A stretch of 64,000 nt of DNA from NCBI RefSeq assembly GCF_030551255.1, contig NZ_CP130630.1, positions 2,895,501-2,959,500 of the forward strand, given 5' to 3'. Below, one piece after another: positions 32,512-48,729 of the stretch. Within the stretch, counting starts at the first letter, position 1. Every line of letters starts with the position of its first letter. Both the position numbers and the translations under genes were made by a program. Under the pieces are notes generated by a model, which did no database searches, was not told where the DNA came from, and saw only the letters and a list, made by a program, of their open reading frames with translations. The DNA is from Streptomyces sp. NL15-2K (lineage in GTDB: Bacteria > Actinomycetota > Actinomycetes > Streptomycetales > Streptomycetaceae).

Positions 32512-34138
32512 GCTCCCGGTACTCCTCCACCGTCGGCTTCTCGATCCGCGTGTCGGGCCCGAACATGGCCCGGGACAGCCGGGCGCGCAGCCGCTGCGAC
32601 CGCTTGACCCGGCGGCGGACGCCGCCCGCGTCGACGAGCGGCCCGATCTCGTACGGCGGGTTCTGCTCGTGCTGGGTGAGGGTGAACAGCTGTTCCTGCG
32701 CGAGGGGTTCGTGGATCTCGACGTACTCGCCGTTCGGCAGCCGTTTGATGGTGCCCGTCTCCCTGCCGTGCAGCACCTTGGCCCGGTCCCGGCGCTGCAG
32801 GCCCAGACAGATCCGTTTGGTCACGATGAAGGCGAGGACCGGCACCACGAAGACCGACACCCGCACGAACCAGGTGATCGCGTTGATGGACAGGTGCAGA
32901 TGCGTGGCGACGATGTCGTTGCCGCCGCCGATCAGCAGCACGCAGTACAGGCTCAGCCAGGCCACGCCGAGGCCGGTGCGCACGGGCGCGTTGCGCGGCC
33001 GGTCCAGGATGTGGTGCTCGCGTTTGTCGCCGGTGATCCATGCCTCGATGAAGGGATACACGCCGATGGCGAGCATGACCAGCGGGAACAGCGCGAAGGG
33101 GATGAACACGCCCAGCGCCAGCGTGTGGCCCCAGAGGTTGATCTCCCATCCCGGCATCACCCGGATCAGTCCCTCGGAGAAGCCGAGGTACCAGTCGGGC
33201 TGGGCGCCGGTGGTGACAAGGTCGGACCGGTAGGGGCCGAAGGCCCACACGGGGTTGATCTGGGCGATGCCGCCCATCAGCGTCAGGGTGCCGAAGACGA
33301 GGAAGAAGAAGCCGCCCGCCTTGGCCATGTAGACCGGCAGGAAGGGCATCCCGACGACCGACTTCTCGCCCCGGCCGGGCCCCGGGTACTGGGTGTGCTT
33401 GTGGTAGAAGACCAGGATCAGGTGCGCGGCCACCAGGCCCAGCATGATCCCGGGCAGCAGCAGCACATGGATCGGGAAGAGCCGCGAGATGATGTCGTGC
33501 CCCGGGAACTCTCCTCCGAAGAGGAAGAAGGACAGGTACGTCCCCACGATCGGGACGGACAGGATGGCGCCCTGGGCGAAGCGGATGCCGGTGCCGGACA
33601 GCAGGTCGTCGGGCAGGGAGTAGCCGGTCAGGCCGGTGATGATGCCCAGCATCAGCAGGGTCCAGCCGAACAGCCAGTTGACCTCGCGCGGCTTGCGGAA
33701 GGCGCCGGTGAAGAACACCCGCATCATGTGCGTGAGCATGGCGGTGACGAACACCAGGGCGGCCCAGTGGTGGATCTGCCGGATCAGCAGCCCGCCGCGC
33801 ACGTCGAAGCTGATGTCCAGCGTGGACTCGAACGCCCTGGTCATGATCACGCCGTTGAGGGGCTCGTACGAGCCGTGATAGACGACCTCGACGCTGCTCG
33901 GCTCGAAGAACAGGGTGAGATAGACGCCGGTCAGGATCAGGACGACGAAGCTGTAGAGGGCGACCTCGCCCAGCATGAAGGACCAGTGATCCGGGAAGAC
34001 CTTGCGCATGTTGGCCTTGGCCAGCGCGTAGAGGCCGAGCCGTCCGTCGGCCCAGTCGGCGAGCTTCTCGCCCTTCCCGGGAGGTTCCCTGCGGGCGGCA
34101 CGCGCCGTCACGTTCACCGATCGTGCGCCGTCGTCCAT
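32486..34138 (-). CDS. Cytochrome b subunit of a bc1 complex (QcrB paralogue, orphan)
   Basis: 550 residues from the ATG at 34138. It has eight to nine membrane helices with the two haem-ligand pairs in RQIHHWA/LTHMMR and FPIHVLLLPG/LVAAHL, and the quinol-site motif PDWY (in QPDWYLGFSEG), the actinobacterial form of PEWY. Neither a Rieske protein (QcrA) nor a cytochrome c (QcrC) gene is nearby, so this is not the main qcrCAB operon. It could replace QcrB under some condition or serve another redox chain. Confidence 0.88.
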   Translation of the reverse strand: MDDGARSVNVTARAARREPPGKGEKLADWADGRLGLYALAKANMRKVFPDHWSFMLGEVALYSFVVLILTGVYLTLFFEPSSVEVVYHGSYEPLNGVIMTRAFESTLDISFDVRGGLLIRQIHHWAALVFVTAMLTHMMRVFFTGAFRKPREVNWLFGWTLLMLGIITGLTGYSLPDDLLSGTGIRFAQGAILSVPIVGTYLSFFLFGGEFPGHDIISRLFPIHVLLLPGIMLGLVAAHLILVFYHKHTQYPGPGRGEKSVVGMPFLPVYMAKAGGFFFLVFGTLTLMGGIAQINPVWAFGPYRSDLVTTGAQPDWYLGFSEGLIRVMPGWEINLWGHTLALGVFIPFALFPLVMLAIGVYPFIEAWITGDKREHHILDRPRNAPVRTGLGVAWLSLYCVLLIGGGNDIVATHLHLSINAITWFVRVSVFVVPVLAFIVTKRICLGLQRRDRAKVLHGRETGTIKRLPNGEYVEIHEPLAQEQLFTLTQHEQNPPYEIGPLVDAGGVRRRVKRSQRLRARLSRAMFGPDTRIEKPTVEEYRELTSGDHGH

Positions 34139-34209
34139 ACGTCGTCGCCTTCCCCGTCGGATCTCCCTCAGCCTGGCACGGCTCCGCGGTCACGCCAACA
34201 GGGCGGACG

Positions 34210-34503
34210 CTACGGCTGAGCCAATGGGGCGAGCAGACGGCCGAGCGACTGACGCGAGTCCTCCAGGCGGGCGATGCGCTCCTCCATACCGTGCAACTGG
34301 TCGAGGAGCATCGGGGTCAGGCAGGGCTCGACCTCGGTCGCACTGCCGCAGACGCAGTCCAGCACCTCACGGATCACACGCGTCGGCAGACCCGCGTCGA
34401 GGAGAGTGCGGATACGGCGTACGGTCGCGGGCGCGTCGGCGGCGTACACGCGCTGTCCGCCCGGGGTGCGGCCGGCGTCGAGCAGGCCCTGCTCCTCGTG
34501 GTG
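34210..34503 (-). pseudogene. MerR-family regulator lacking its N-terminus
   Basis: The frame reads HEEQGLLDAGRTPGGQRVY, then a dimerisation helix ending LGRLLAPLAQP. A normal MerR protein begins 35-40 residues earlier with the first HTH helices and RYYEEQGLL; here the match stops at HEEQGLL at about 34500, directly against the truncated aldo/keto reductase gene. The remaining internal GTG would give a 79-residue product without a full DNA-binding domain. CVCG and PCL cysteines remain in the C-terminal part, as in some metal or redox MerR proteins. Confidence 0.75.
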
Positions 34504-35339
34504 GGGACCTTCCAGTACGACGGATCGGGTACGGCGCGATGCGGCTCGCGGGCGCCCCGCACGAGCGCTCCGGCATGACCGCTCCCATCTGGACGGCGCC
34601 CACCGACCGCGCCGAGGCGGTGGCGCTGCTGCGCGAGGCGGCCGACCTCGGGGTGAGTCTCTTCGACACCGCCGACGCCTACGCCCTCGGCGCCAACGAG
34701 GAGTTGCTCGCCGAGGCGCTGCACCCCTACCGCGACGGCATCGTGATCGCGACGAAGGCGGGCGTCCTCAGGCCGAGCCCCACCGAGTGGATCACCCACG
34801 GCCACCCCGCCTATCTGCGCCAGCAGGCCGAGCTCAGCCTGCGCCGGCTGCGCACCGACCGCATCGACCTCTTCCAGCTCCACCGCATCGACCCCGACTA
34901 CCCCCTCGCGGACCAGATCGGCGCGCTGAAGCAGCTCCAGGAGGAGGGCAGGATCCGGCACATCGGGCTGTCCGAGGTGACGGTGGAGGAGCTGACGGCG
35001 GCCTCGGAGATCGCCCCGATAGCGAGCGTGCAGAACATGTACAACCTGGCCGCGCGCGGCCACGACCCGGTGATCGACCACACCGCGCAGCGCGGGATCG
35101 CCTTCCTGCCGTTCTTCCCCATCGCGATGGGCGAGCACGCGGCCGACGGCAGCCCCGTCGCGGCCGTCGCCGACGAGCTGGGCGCCACCCGGTCACAGAC
35201 CGCCCTGGCCTGGCTGCTGCACCGCGCCCCGAACGTGATCCCCATCCCGGGCACCTCCTCCCCCGCCCACCTGGCGGAGAACGTCGGCGCTCTCGAACTC
35301 GCCCTGACCGACGAGCAGTTCAAGCGCGTCGCCGGGTGA
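34500..35339 (+). pseudogene. Aldo/keto reductase lacking its start region
   Basis: Similarity begins abruptly at GGDLPVRRIGYGAMRLAG (codon 34500) and runs to the end of a normal AKR: DTADAY with the catalytic tyrosine, ATKAG with the lysine, LFQLHRID with the histidine and VIPIPGTS for NADPH. No start codon in frame precedes GGDLPV before the MerR remnant; ATG 34539 or 34575 would delete the first beta strand. The body is intact and unmutated, so the loss looks recent, and a shortened protein may still be made. Confidence 0.7.
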
Positions 35340-35340
35340 G

Positions 35341-36066
35341 TCAGGAGGGCCGTACGATCCCCTGCGCCCGCGCCGCCGCGAGCCACTTCGGGAACTCGCC
35401 CACCAGTCGGTCGTACAGCTCGGCGTCGGACACCGTCCGCGGATCGGTACCGGCGTGGAAGAACCCGGCGTTGTCCACCGGCCGCCGGTCCGGCACCGCC
35501 AGTTCGTCCAGTTTCCGCAGGAAGTCGAACTGGCGGCTGTCCGGATCCCCGAAGCCGATGAACTGCCAGAACAGGGGGAGCTTCGCGGCCTTGCACAGGT
35601 ACCGTTCGGCGGCGAGTTTGTTGATCGGGCCGCCGTCGGTCTGGAAGACGACGAGGGCGGGGGCCTTGGAACCGCTGTCGAGGTAGTGGTCGATGACGGC
35701 GTCCATCGCGAGGTGGTAGCCGGTCTTGCCCATGTGCCCGAGGCCGGCCACGATCCGTTCGATCCGGCCCCGGTGGTCGGCGAGCGAGATGCCGGTGACC
35801 GCGTCCACCTCCGTCGAGAAGAACACCACCGGCACGGTTCCGTCGTCGTCGAGGTGCGCCGACAGTCCGAGCACCCGGTCGGCGAGCTCCTGCACGCTGC
35901 CGTCCTTGTAGTACGGCCGCATGGACCCGGAGTAGTCGACGACGAGGTAGACCGCGGCCCGCAGGCCGTCCAGCCCGTGTTTCGTGAGGGACACCCCGGC
36001 GCTCTTGTACAGGCTGACCAGCGCGGGCGCGGTCTCCTCCACCTTGCTGAGACTGATCGCGGCCAT
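35341..36066 (-). CDS. vWA-domain protein (TerF/TerY type)
   Basis: 241 residues from the ATG at 36066 with GGTGGGG before it. One von Willebrand A domain: the MIDAS residues are DYSGS (DxSxS), the threonine in GKTGYHLAMDAV and the aspartate in FQTDGGP. This subfamily resembles the C-terminal vWA of tellurium-resistance TerF. It should bind a divalent metal and a protein partner in the cytosol. No other ter genes are near. Confidence 0.85.
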   Translation of the reverse strand: MAAISLSKVEETAPALVSLYKSAGVSLTKHGLDGLRAAVYLVVDYSGSMRPYYKDGSVQELADRVLGLSAHLDDDGTVPVVFFSTEVDAVTGISLADHRGRIERIVAGLGHMGKTGYHLAMDAVIDHYLDSGSKAPALVVFQTDGGPINKLAAERYLCKAAKLPLFWQFIGFGDPDSRQFDFLRKLDELAVPDRRPVDNAGFFHAGTDPRTVSDAELYDRLVGEFPKWLAAARAQGIVRPS

Positions 36067-36093
36067 GGGCCCCACCCTGTCACACACATGCGG

Positions 36094-36166
36094 CGGCGCC
36101 TGCCCGGTCGTCCGGTCGGGGACTGTGGGGCAGGCGCCGTCTGGTGTTCCGTACGCCTTTGTACGG
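36094..36166 (-). terminator. Two hairpins after gltD
   Basis: CGGCGCCTGCCC (36094-36105) pairs perfectly with GGGCAGGCGCCG (36128-36139); a second stem CCGTAC/GTACGG lies at 36149-36166. They end the gltBD transcript before the vWA gene. Confidence 0.82.
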
Positions 36167-36189
36167 GACGTCTGTGTGATCCGGCGGGA

Positions 36190-37645
36190 TCAGACCATCA
36201 GCGAGCGGTCGGTCGGCCGGATCGGGGCGTGCAGTTCGCTGCCACCGGTCAGGAAGCGGTCCACACCGCGGGCGGCCGAGCGGCCCTCGGCGATCGCCCA
36301 CACGATCAGCGACTGGCCACGGCCCGCGTCACCGGCGACGTACACGCCCGGCACGTTGGTCTGGAAGTCGGCGTCGCGGGCGATGTTGCCGCGCTCGTCG
36401 AGGTCCAGGCCGAACTGGTCCACGAGACCGTTGTCGCGGTCGGTACCGGTGAAGCCCATCGCCAGTGTCACCAGCTGGGCGGGGATCTTGCGCTCCGTGC
36501 CCGGCTTCTGGGTCAGCTTGCCCTCGACGAACTCGACCTCGGTGAGGTGCAGCCACTGGACGTTGCCGTCCTCGTCGCCCTCGAAGTGGGTGGTGGAGAC
36601 GGAGTAGATCCGCTCGCCGCCCTCCTCGTGCGCGGAGGTGACCTTGTAGAGCATCGGGAAGGTCGGCCACGGCTGGGCGACCGGGTTCCGGTCGTCGTTC
36701 GGGCGGGGCATGATCTCCAGCTGCGTGACGGAGGCCGCGCCCTGACGGTGGGCGGTGCCCACGCAGTCGGCGCCGGTGTCGCCGCCGCCGATGACCACGA
36801 CGTGCTTGCCCTCGGCCGAGATCGGGGGCGCCACGTAGTCGCCCTCCTGCACCTTGTTGGCCAGGGGCAGGTACTCCATGGCCTGGTAGATGCCCTTGAG
36901 CTCACGGCCGGGGACGGGGAGGTCACGGGCGGTCGTCGCACCGGCGGCGATGACGATCGCGTCGTACCGCTTCTTCAGGTCCGTCGCCTTCAGGTCGCGG
37001 CCGATCTCGATGCCGGTGCGGAAGCGGGTGCCCTCCGCGCGCATCTGCTCGATACGGCGGTTGATGTGCCGCTTCTCCATCTTGAACTCGGGGATGCCGT
37101 ACCGGAGGAGCCCTCCGATGCGGTCCGCGCGCTCGTAGACGGCGACCGTGTGACCGGCCCGGGTCAGCTGCTGGGCGGCGGCCAGGCCCGCCGGGCCGGA
37201 GCCGATGACCGCGACCGTCTTGCCGGACAGGCGCTCCGGGATCTGCGGGGCGACGTCACCGGTCTCCCACGCCTTGTCGATGATCGAGACCTCGACGTTC
37301 TTGATGGTGACCGCCGGCTGGTTGATGCCCAGCACACACGCCGACTCGCACGGGGCCGGGCACAGCCGCCCGGTGAACTCCGGGAAGTTGTTCGTCGCGT
37401 GCAGGCGCTCCGAGGCGGCCGCCCAGTCCTCGCGGTAGGCGTAGTCGTTCCACTCGGGGATCAGGTTCCCCAGCGGACAGCCGTTGTGGCAGAACGGGAT
37501 GCCGCAGTCCATGCACCGGCTGGCCTGCTTGCTGATGATCGGCAGCAGGGAGCCGGGGACGTAGACCTCGTTCCAGTCCTTGACGCGCTCGTCGACGGGG
37601 CGGGTCCTGGCGACCTCGCGGCCGTGGTTGAGAAAGCCCTTGGGA

Positions 37646-37653
<8 letters not shown>
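36190..37653 (-). CDS. gltD: Glutamate synthase (NADPH) small subunit
   Basis: 487 residues. It passes electrons from NADPH through FAD and two 4Fe-4S clusters to the large subunit. The N-terminal cysteines are [17 protein letters not shown] and [12 protein letters not shown]; the FAD site is [15 protein letters not shown] and the NADPH site [11 protein letters not shown]. The ATG at 37653 lies 8 bp inside the gltB end, so the two are coupled. Confidence 0.96.
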
Positions 37654-42295
<4,642 letters not shown>

Positions 42296-42678
42296 CGGCT
42301 CTCCCGTCGTCGTCATGTGGCATATGCAGATTGCCGAGGGACGACGTTGGCCCTCTGCGTGAGTGCAAAATTTCGTGCAGGTTACATGATGGAGCGGTTC
42401 TCGGGAACCGGGATATTCCGTTCCAACATGCGGACGCCGTAGGTGCGCGGCGGGGGTACCGCGCTCGGCGGCGTGAAGTATTGGGGGACCAAAACGGATC
42501 GATCGGTCAGATCGATGCCCGTCGGCCCGACACGGCGGGGAAAGCGTCGTCGCCGACCCCGCGGGTGCGCCGCGGGCCTCATTGCCCACAGCGCTTACGG
42601 CTCATGCCCCGTGGTTAAGCATTCGAAACCAGCGAGTAACGGCTACTTATGCGGCCCAACGCATAACTTGTAGCCGAC
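42296..42678. other. gltB upstream region
   Basis: 383 bp between the gltB start and the end of the VIT1 gene. It contains the GlnR-like site at 42370-42385, a hairpin GGTTC-TCGG-GAACC (42396-42409) and a partly overlapping palindrome GGAAC...GTTCC around GATATTC. Reading frames in the gap have poor codon use. I see no known riboswitch. Confidence 0.6.
42370..42385 (-). promoter_or_regulatory. GlnR-box-like site upstream of gltB
   Basis: On the minus strand GTAAC-CTGCAC-GAAAT matches gTnAc-n6-GaAAc at nine of ten positions. It is 75 bp before the gltB start. GlnR is the global nitrogen regulator of Streptomyces; control of gltB by it is inferred. Confidence 0.5.
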
Positions 42679-43410
42679 CTATCCTACGGCGGTTCCGAAC
42701 AAACTGCCCAGGGCGTACGTCACACCGGCCGCCGCGCCACCGAGAGCGAGCTGCCGCAGCCCGCTGAACCACCAGGTGCGCGCCGTCACCTTGGCCACCA
42801 CGGCACCGCATGCGAAGAGCCCGAGCAGCGCGAGCAGCACGGCGGGCCACAGGGAGGTGGCACCGAGCAGATACGGCAGTACGGGGAGCAGGGCGCCCAG
42901 CGCGAACGATCCGAACGAGGAGACGGCGGCGACCAGCGGCGACGGCAGATCCCCGGGATCGATGCCCAACTCCTCGCGCGCGTGGATCTCCAGCGCCTGC
43001 TCGGGATCACGGGACAGTTGCTTGGCCACTTCCCGGGCCAGCCCCGGCTCGACACCCCGCCCCTCGTACAGCGCGGCGAGCTCGGCCTCCTCGTCCTTGG
43101 GGTGCTTTCTCAGCTCCCGCCGCTCCACATCCAGCTCCGCCTCGACGAGCTCGCGTTGCGAGGCCACGGACGTGTACTCCCCGGCGGCCATGGAGAAGGC
43201 GCCGGCGGCGAGCCCCGCGAACCCGGTCAGCACGATCGTGTGATGACTGACCGATCCCCCCGCGACACCCGTCATCAGGGCGAGGTTGGAGACCAGACCG
43301 TCCATCGCACCGAACACGGCGGGGCGCAGCCAGCCGCCGTTCACATCCCGGTGCGTGTGGTTGTCGCGGTGCGCCTCGTGCAGCGCCGCATCGGTCTCGA
43401 TGATGGCCAT
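42679..43410 (-). CDS. VIT1/CCC1-family iron or manganese transporter
   Basis: 243 residues from the ATG at 43410. The N-terminal His-rich segment is followed by GAMDGLVSNLALMTGVAGG, the first helix of the family, and AAGEYTSVASQREL with its acidic metal site; an acidic cytosolic loop of about 70 residues separates it from three C-terminal helices. It should move Fe2+ or Mn2+ across the cell membrane. It is monocistronic. Confidence 0.88.
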   Translation of the reverse strand: MAIIETDAALHEAHRDNHTHRDVNGGWLRPAVFGAMDGLVSNLALMTGVAGGSVSHHTIVLTGFAGLAAGAFSMAAGEYTSVASQRELVEAELDVERRELRKHPKDEEAELAALYEGRGVEPGLAREVAKQLSRDPEQALEIHAREELGIDPGDLPSPLVAAVSSFGSFALGALLPVLPYLLGATSLWPAVLLALLGLFACGAVVAKVTARTWWFSGLRQLALGGAAAGVTYALGSLFGTAVG

Positions 43411-43669
43411 ACCGGTCCCCCAGAGTGCCTACTTGGACGGGTTCTACTTTTTGACAACACCAACACTACGGCGCCCCATTCCCCTCCGCCAGCAAGGAAA
43501 GGCTGGACTAACCTGCGCTTTTACCCTCGGGTGCTCATCCGAACGAGGTGGTGCACAGATGTCGACCGGGTGATGCTGAGGTCGCCGAGGCTCTGGCGAA
43601 CCGCTCCGGTGGGACACATCCGCAAAGGGCTCCGCGCCTTGTGCGAAGCCCCCGGAGGAGAGGCCGCGT

Positions 43670-44761
43670 ATGGCATCGATCGCCTGCATTCCCTCGGTCC
43701 CGGCGCCCGGGGACACCGCCGAACTCCGCGAGCGGGCCCGCGGCGCCCTGCTCGGCCTGGCCGTCGGGGACGCCCTGGGAGCCCCGGCCGAGAACCTGAA
43801 GCCCTCCGAGATCCGCGCCCGCTGGGGCCGTATCACCGGCTACGTCGCCGACGACCCGTCCGGCACCGACGACACCGAGTACGCGATCTTCTCGGGCCTC
43901 CTGCTGGCCCGGCACGGCTCGGGCCTCACCCCGGCGCACGTGGAGGCGGCCTGGCACGCGTGGATCGCGGACCGCGACGAGGGCCCGTTCCGGGGCGCGG
44001 GCTTCAGCGAACGCGGCACGCTGGAGAACCTGCGCCGGGGCCTGGCGGCCCCCATCTCGGCCCAGCACCGCCACGCGTGGAGCGACGGCCTGGCGATGCG
44101 CGCGGCCCCGTTCGGCGTCTTCGCGGCGGGCCGCCCCGCCGAGGCCGCCCGCCTGGTGGCCATCGACGGCTCGGTGAGCCACGACGGCGAGGGCATCTAC
44201 GGCGGCCAGGCGGTGGCGGCCGGGGTCGCGGCGGCGATGGCGGGAGCGCCGACGATCGCCGTGGTGGCCTCGGCCCTGGCGGTGGTCCCCGACGACTCCT
44301 GGACGGCCCGCTCGCTGCGCCGGGCGGTGGCCGTCGCCCACCGAGGCGAACGCGCCGTCCGCTCCGCCGTCGTCATCGGCGGCTACCCGTGGACCGACCT
44401 GGCCCCCGAGGCGGTCGCCCTCGCCTTCGGCGCCTACGCGGCAGCCGACGGCGACTTCGTCCAGGCCGTCCTGACAGCCGTCAACATGGGCCGCGACGCC
44501 GACACCACGGCGGCGGTGGCGGGCGCCCTGGCGGGCGCGACACAGGGCGCGTCCGCGATCCCGGCCGACTGGGCCGCGGCGATCGGCCCGGCGCGGGGCA
44601 GCTGTCTGCCGTCGATGGCGGGGCACCACGTGCTGGAGGTGGCTGAGTTGCTGACGCCGGGGGAGGGCGGGAGGTGGGGCGCGGGTCGGGATACGTGGCC
44701 GCCACCAGGTCCGCGCGCCTTCAGCCCGGCGGCGGACGACGAGGCAGAGGTGCCGTCGTGA
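43670..44761 (+). CDS. ADP-ribosylglycohydrolase (DraG-like), paralogue 1
   Basis: 363 residues from the ATG at 43670 with a strong GGAGGAGAGG. It has the full DraG/ARH set of metal ligands: LAVGDALG, then GTDDTEYAIF, and GRDADTTAAVAGALAG near the C-terminus. Such enzymes remove ADP-ribose from protein side chains, DNA ends or small N-glycosides using two magnesium ions. It begins a seven-gene run in which nearly every junction overlaps. The 259-bp upstream gap should hold the promoter. Confidence 0.87.
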   Translation: MASIACIPSVPAPGDTAELRERARGALLGLAVGDALGAPAENLKPSEIRARWGRITGYVADDPSGTDDTEYAIFSGLLLARHGSGLTPAHVEAAWHAWIADRDEGPFRGAGFSERGTLENLRRGLAAPISAQHRHAWSDGLAMRAAPFGVFAAGRPAEAARLVAIDGSVSHDGEGIYGGQAVAAGVAAAMAGAPTIAVVASALAVVPDDSWTARSLRRAVAVAHRGERAVRSAVVIGGYPWTDLAPEAVALAFGAYAAADGDFVQAVLTAVNMGRDADTTAAVAGALAGATQGASAIPADWAAAIGPARGSCLPSMAGHHVLEVAELLTPGEGGRWGAGRDTWPPPGPRAFSPAADDEAEVPS

Positions 44762-46053
44762 AGCCGCCCGGCCCGTGGGACGAGGCAACGACCACGGCGG
44801 CCCTGCTCGAACCCGCGGCCGCCGACGGCGGGGACGCCCCACAGGGGCCACCCGTCCCCGACAACGAAAGTAGTACGGGTGGTGCGGGTGGGAACAACAA
44901 GGCCGAAGGCGAAGCCGAGGCCACTCACACCCGCACCCACCCCCACCGCATCGAAGGCCTCCTGCTGGGCCTGGCCGCAGGCGACGCCGCCGGCTGGCCC
45001 GCCGCCCGCCACCGAGCCGCCCGTATGCCCGACTGGACCCGCCGCCTCACCCGCGAACTCGACACCTTCGCGGAACAGAACGCGACGACCACCCTCCCCG
45101 TCCCCATCGCCCTGAACCAACCCCCCGAACCCCTCCGCCTGGGCCCGTCCGACGACGCCGAGTGGGCGGCCTTCGCCGCGGAGGCCCTCCTGCGATCCGG
45201 CGACGACACCGCCCTCGGCGACCTCAGCCGAGAACGCCGTACCCGCGCCGCGATCGACCTGACCTGGAACGCCGTGGCCAGCGAAGTAGCAGCGGCAGCA
45301 GACCGCGCCCCCGAGATCGAATCCGCCGTCCTCCCCCTCCGCGCCCGCATCTCCGTCCGCGCCGGCCTCGGCAACCTCGCCACCGGCCTACGCCCGCCCG
45401 CCACCGGCCACGACAACCCGCACTACTTCGACGACGCCGCCTGCGTCCGGGCCTGCGTCCTGGCCGTGGCCCACCCCGGCGACCCCCGACTCGCCGCCGA
45501 CCTGGCCGAGTTCGACGCCCGCTACACCCAGGACGGCGACGGAGTGCACGGCGCCCGTGCCATGGCGGCGGCAGTGGCGCTCGCCCTCGTCGGCGCCAGG
45601 GCGCAGGCCTGCGTGACAGCCGCCCTCGCCGAACTCCCCGAGGAGACGGAGATCGGCCGCAACACCCGCCACGCACTGAAGCTGGCCCAGGACGCCGACA
45701 GCGCCTTCGCCCTGATCCCCCTGCTCGAACACCAGATCGTCGACCACGTCTACAGCTACGGCATCGCCGCCGCCGAAACGGTCCCGGTCGCCCTGGCCCT
45801 GGCCGTCGCGGCACACGGCCGGATCGCGGAAGCGGTCCCGGCAGCGGCCTGCCTCTCCCGGGTCGCCGACTCCGCACCGGCGCTGGCGGGAGCTCTCACC
45901 GGCGCACTGGGCGGCGGCGCGTCCATCCCCGCCTCCTGGCGCGAGACCTGCCGCACCCTCTCCGGCTGCGTACTCCCCCGGCTCACCGACACGGACCTGG
46001 TGGAACTCGCCGAACTCCTGGAAGCCACGCAACCGGCCCCACCAGGAGGATGA
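44758..46053 (+). CDS. ADP-ribosylglycohydrolase-like, paralogue 2 (degenerate site)
   Basis: 431 residues; the GTG at 44758 overlaps the previous stop. The first 60 or so residues are low-complexity (Gly, Glu, Thr) and unlike the other paralogues. The domain has LAAGDAAG and GPSDDAEW, but the C-terminal metal motif reads SRVADSAPALAG where paralogue 1 has GRDADTTAAVAG: the first aspartate is replaced by valine and the threonine by serine. It may be inactive or a regulatory partner. Confidence 0.78.
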   Translation: MKPPGPWDEATTTAALLEPAAADGGDAPQGPPVPDNESSTGGAGGNNKAEGEAEATHTRTHPHRIEGLLLGLAAGDAAGWPAARHRAARMPDWTRRLTRELDTFAEQNATTTLPVPIALNQPPEPLRLGPSDDAEWAAFAAEALLRSGDDTALGDLSRERRTRAAIDLTWNAVASEVAAAADRAPEIESAVLPLRARISVRAGLGNLATGLRPPATGHDNPHYFDDAACVRACVLAVAHPGDPRLAADLAEFDARYTQDGDGVHGARAMAAAVALALVGARAQACVTAALAELPEETEIGRNTRHALKLAQDADSAFALIPLLEHQIVDHVYSYGIAAAETVPVALALAVAAHGRIAEAVPAAACLSRVADSAPALAGALTGALGGGASIPASWRETCRTLSGCVLPRLTDTDLVELAELLEATQPAPPGG

Positions 46054-46060
46054 TTCGGGC

Positions 46061-47223
46061 ATGACGCCCAAAGGAGCAGAAAGTCAAGAGGCAGGTCTGG
46101 ACGAACGGATCACCGCCGCGCTCGTCGGAGCCGCCGTCGGCGACGCACTCGGCGGCCCCGTCGAGGGCTACTCCCCCGAGCAGATCGCCGAACGCCACGG
46201 CGGCCGCGTCCACGGCATCGTCGGCCCCTGGAACGGCGACGCCTGGCGCACCGCCCGCCCCATCGCGCCGTACCACAAGGGCGACGGCCACGTCACCGAC
46301 GACACCTTGATGACGCACGCGCTGGTACAGGTGTACGCGACCGTCCGCGACCACCTGGACGCCTACGCGATCGCCGACCACCTGGTCCCGGACCTGATGA
46401 CGAACCCGCGCTGGATCCCGGAACTGGAAGCGGAGGCGCTCCCCCTCCACCGAGTCTTCCTGGCGGAGAAATGGCTGGTGGCCCGCCTCCACTACGGCCA
46501 CATCGACCCCCGCGAGGCAGGCGCCGGCAACATCGTCAACTGCGGTGCCGCGATGTACATGGCCCCGGTCGGCCTGGTCAACGCGGCCAACCCGCCGGCC
46601 GCCTACGCCGAGGCCCTCGACATCGCCGGCGCCCACCAGTCGTCGTACGGCCGCGAGGCGGCGGGCGTCTTCGCGGCGGCGGTGGCAGCGGCGAGCACGC
46701 CAGGGGCGACCCCGGACTCGATCGTGTCCACCTGCCTCTCCCTGGCGAAGGACGGCACCCGGGCCGCGATCGAGCAGGTCTGCGAAACGGCCTCCCACCA
46801 CACGGACTTCGAGTCGGCACTGACCCCGCTCAGGGAAGCGGTCACCCCCTACGACACGGTGGGCCCCGACTACCGCTCCCCCTCCCTGGGCGCCCGTCGC
46901 CCCTCCCGCCTGCACGCGATCGAGGAACTCCCCGTCGCCCTGGGCATGTTGCTGGTCTCCGGCGGCGACTACCGCCAAGCCGTCCTCGGCTCCGTCAACT
47001 ACGGCCGCGACTGCGACTCCACCGCCACGATGGCCGGCGCACTGGCAGGCGCCCTGGGCTCACCGCCCCCGGAGGACTGGGCGAAACAAGTGTCGGAGGC
47101 AAGCCGCCTGGACCTGTGGGAACCGGCGACGACCCTCACGGCCGTGACCCGCGAGATCTTCGAACGAGACGCACACCGACGCCGCACGCACGAGGCAGCG
47201 TTCACCCAGCTCGGAGGCCCGAG

Positions 47224-47236
<13 letters not shown>
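46061..47236 (+). CDS. ADP-ribosylglycohydrolase (DraG-like), paralogue 3
   Basis: 391 residues from the ATG at 46061, 7 bp after paralogue 2. Complete site: VGDALGGPVEGYS, HVTDDTLMTHA and GRDCDSTATMAGALAGALG. Together with AGNIVNCGAAMYMAPVG this looks closer to the small-molecule ADP-ribosyl or N-glycoside hydrolases than to DraG itself, though I cannot assign the substrate. It overlaps the next gene by 13 bp. Confidence 0.87.
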
Positions 47237-48729
<1,493 letters not shown>

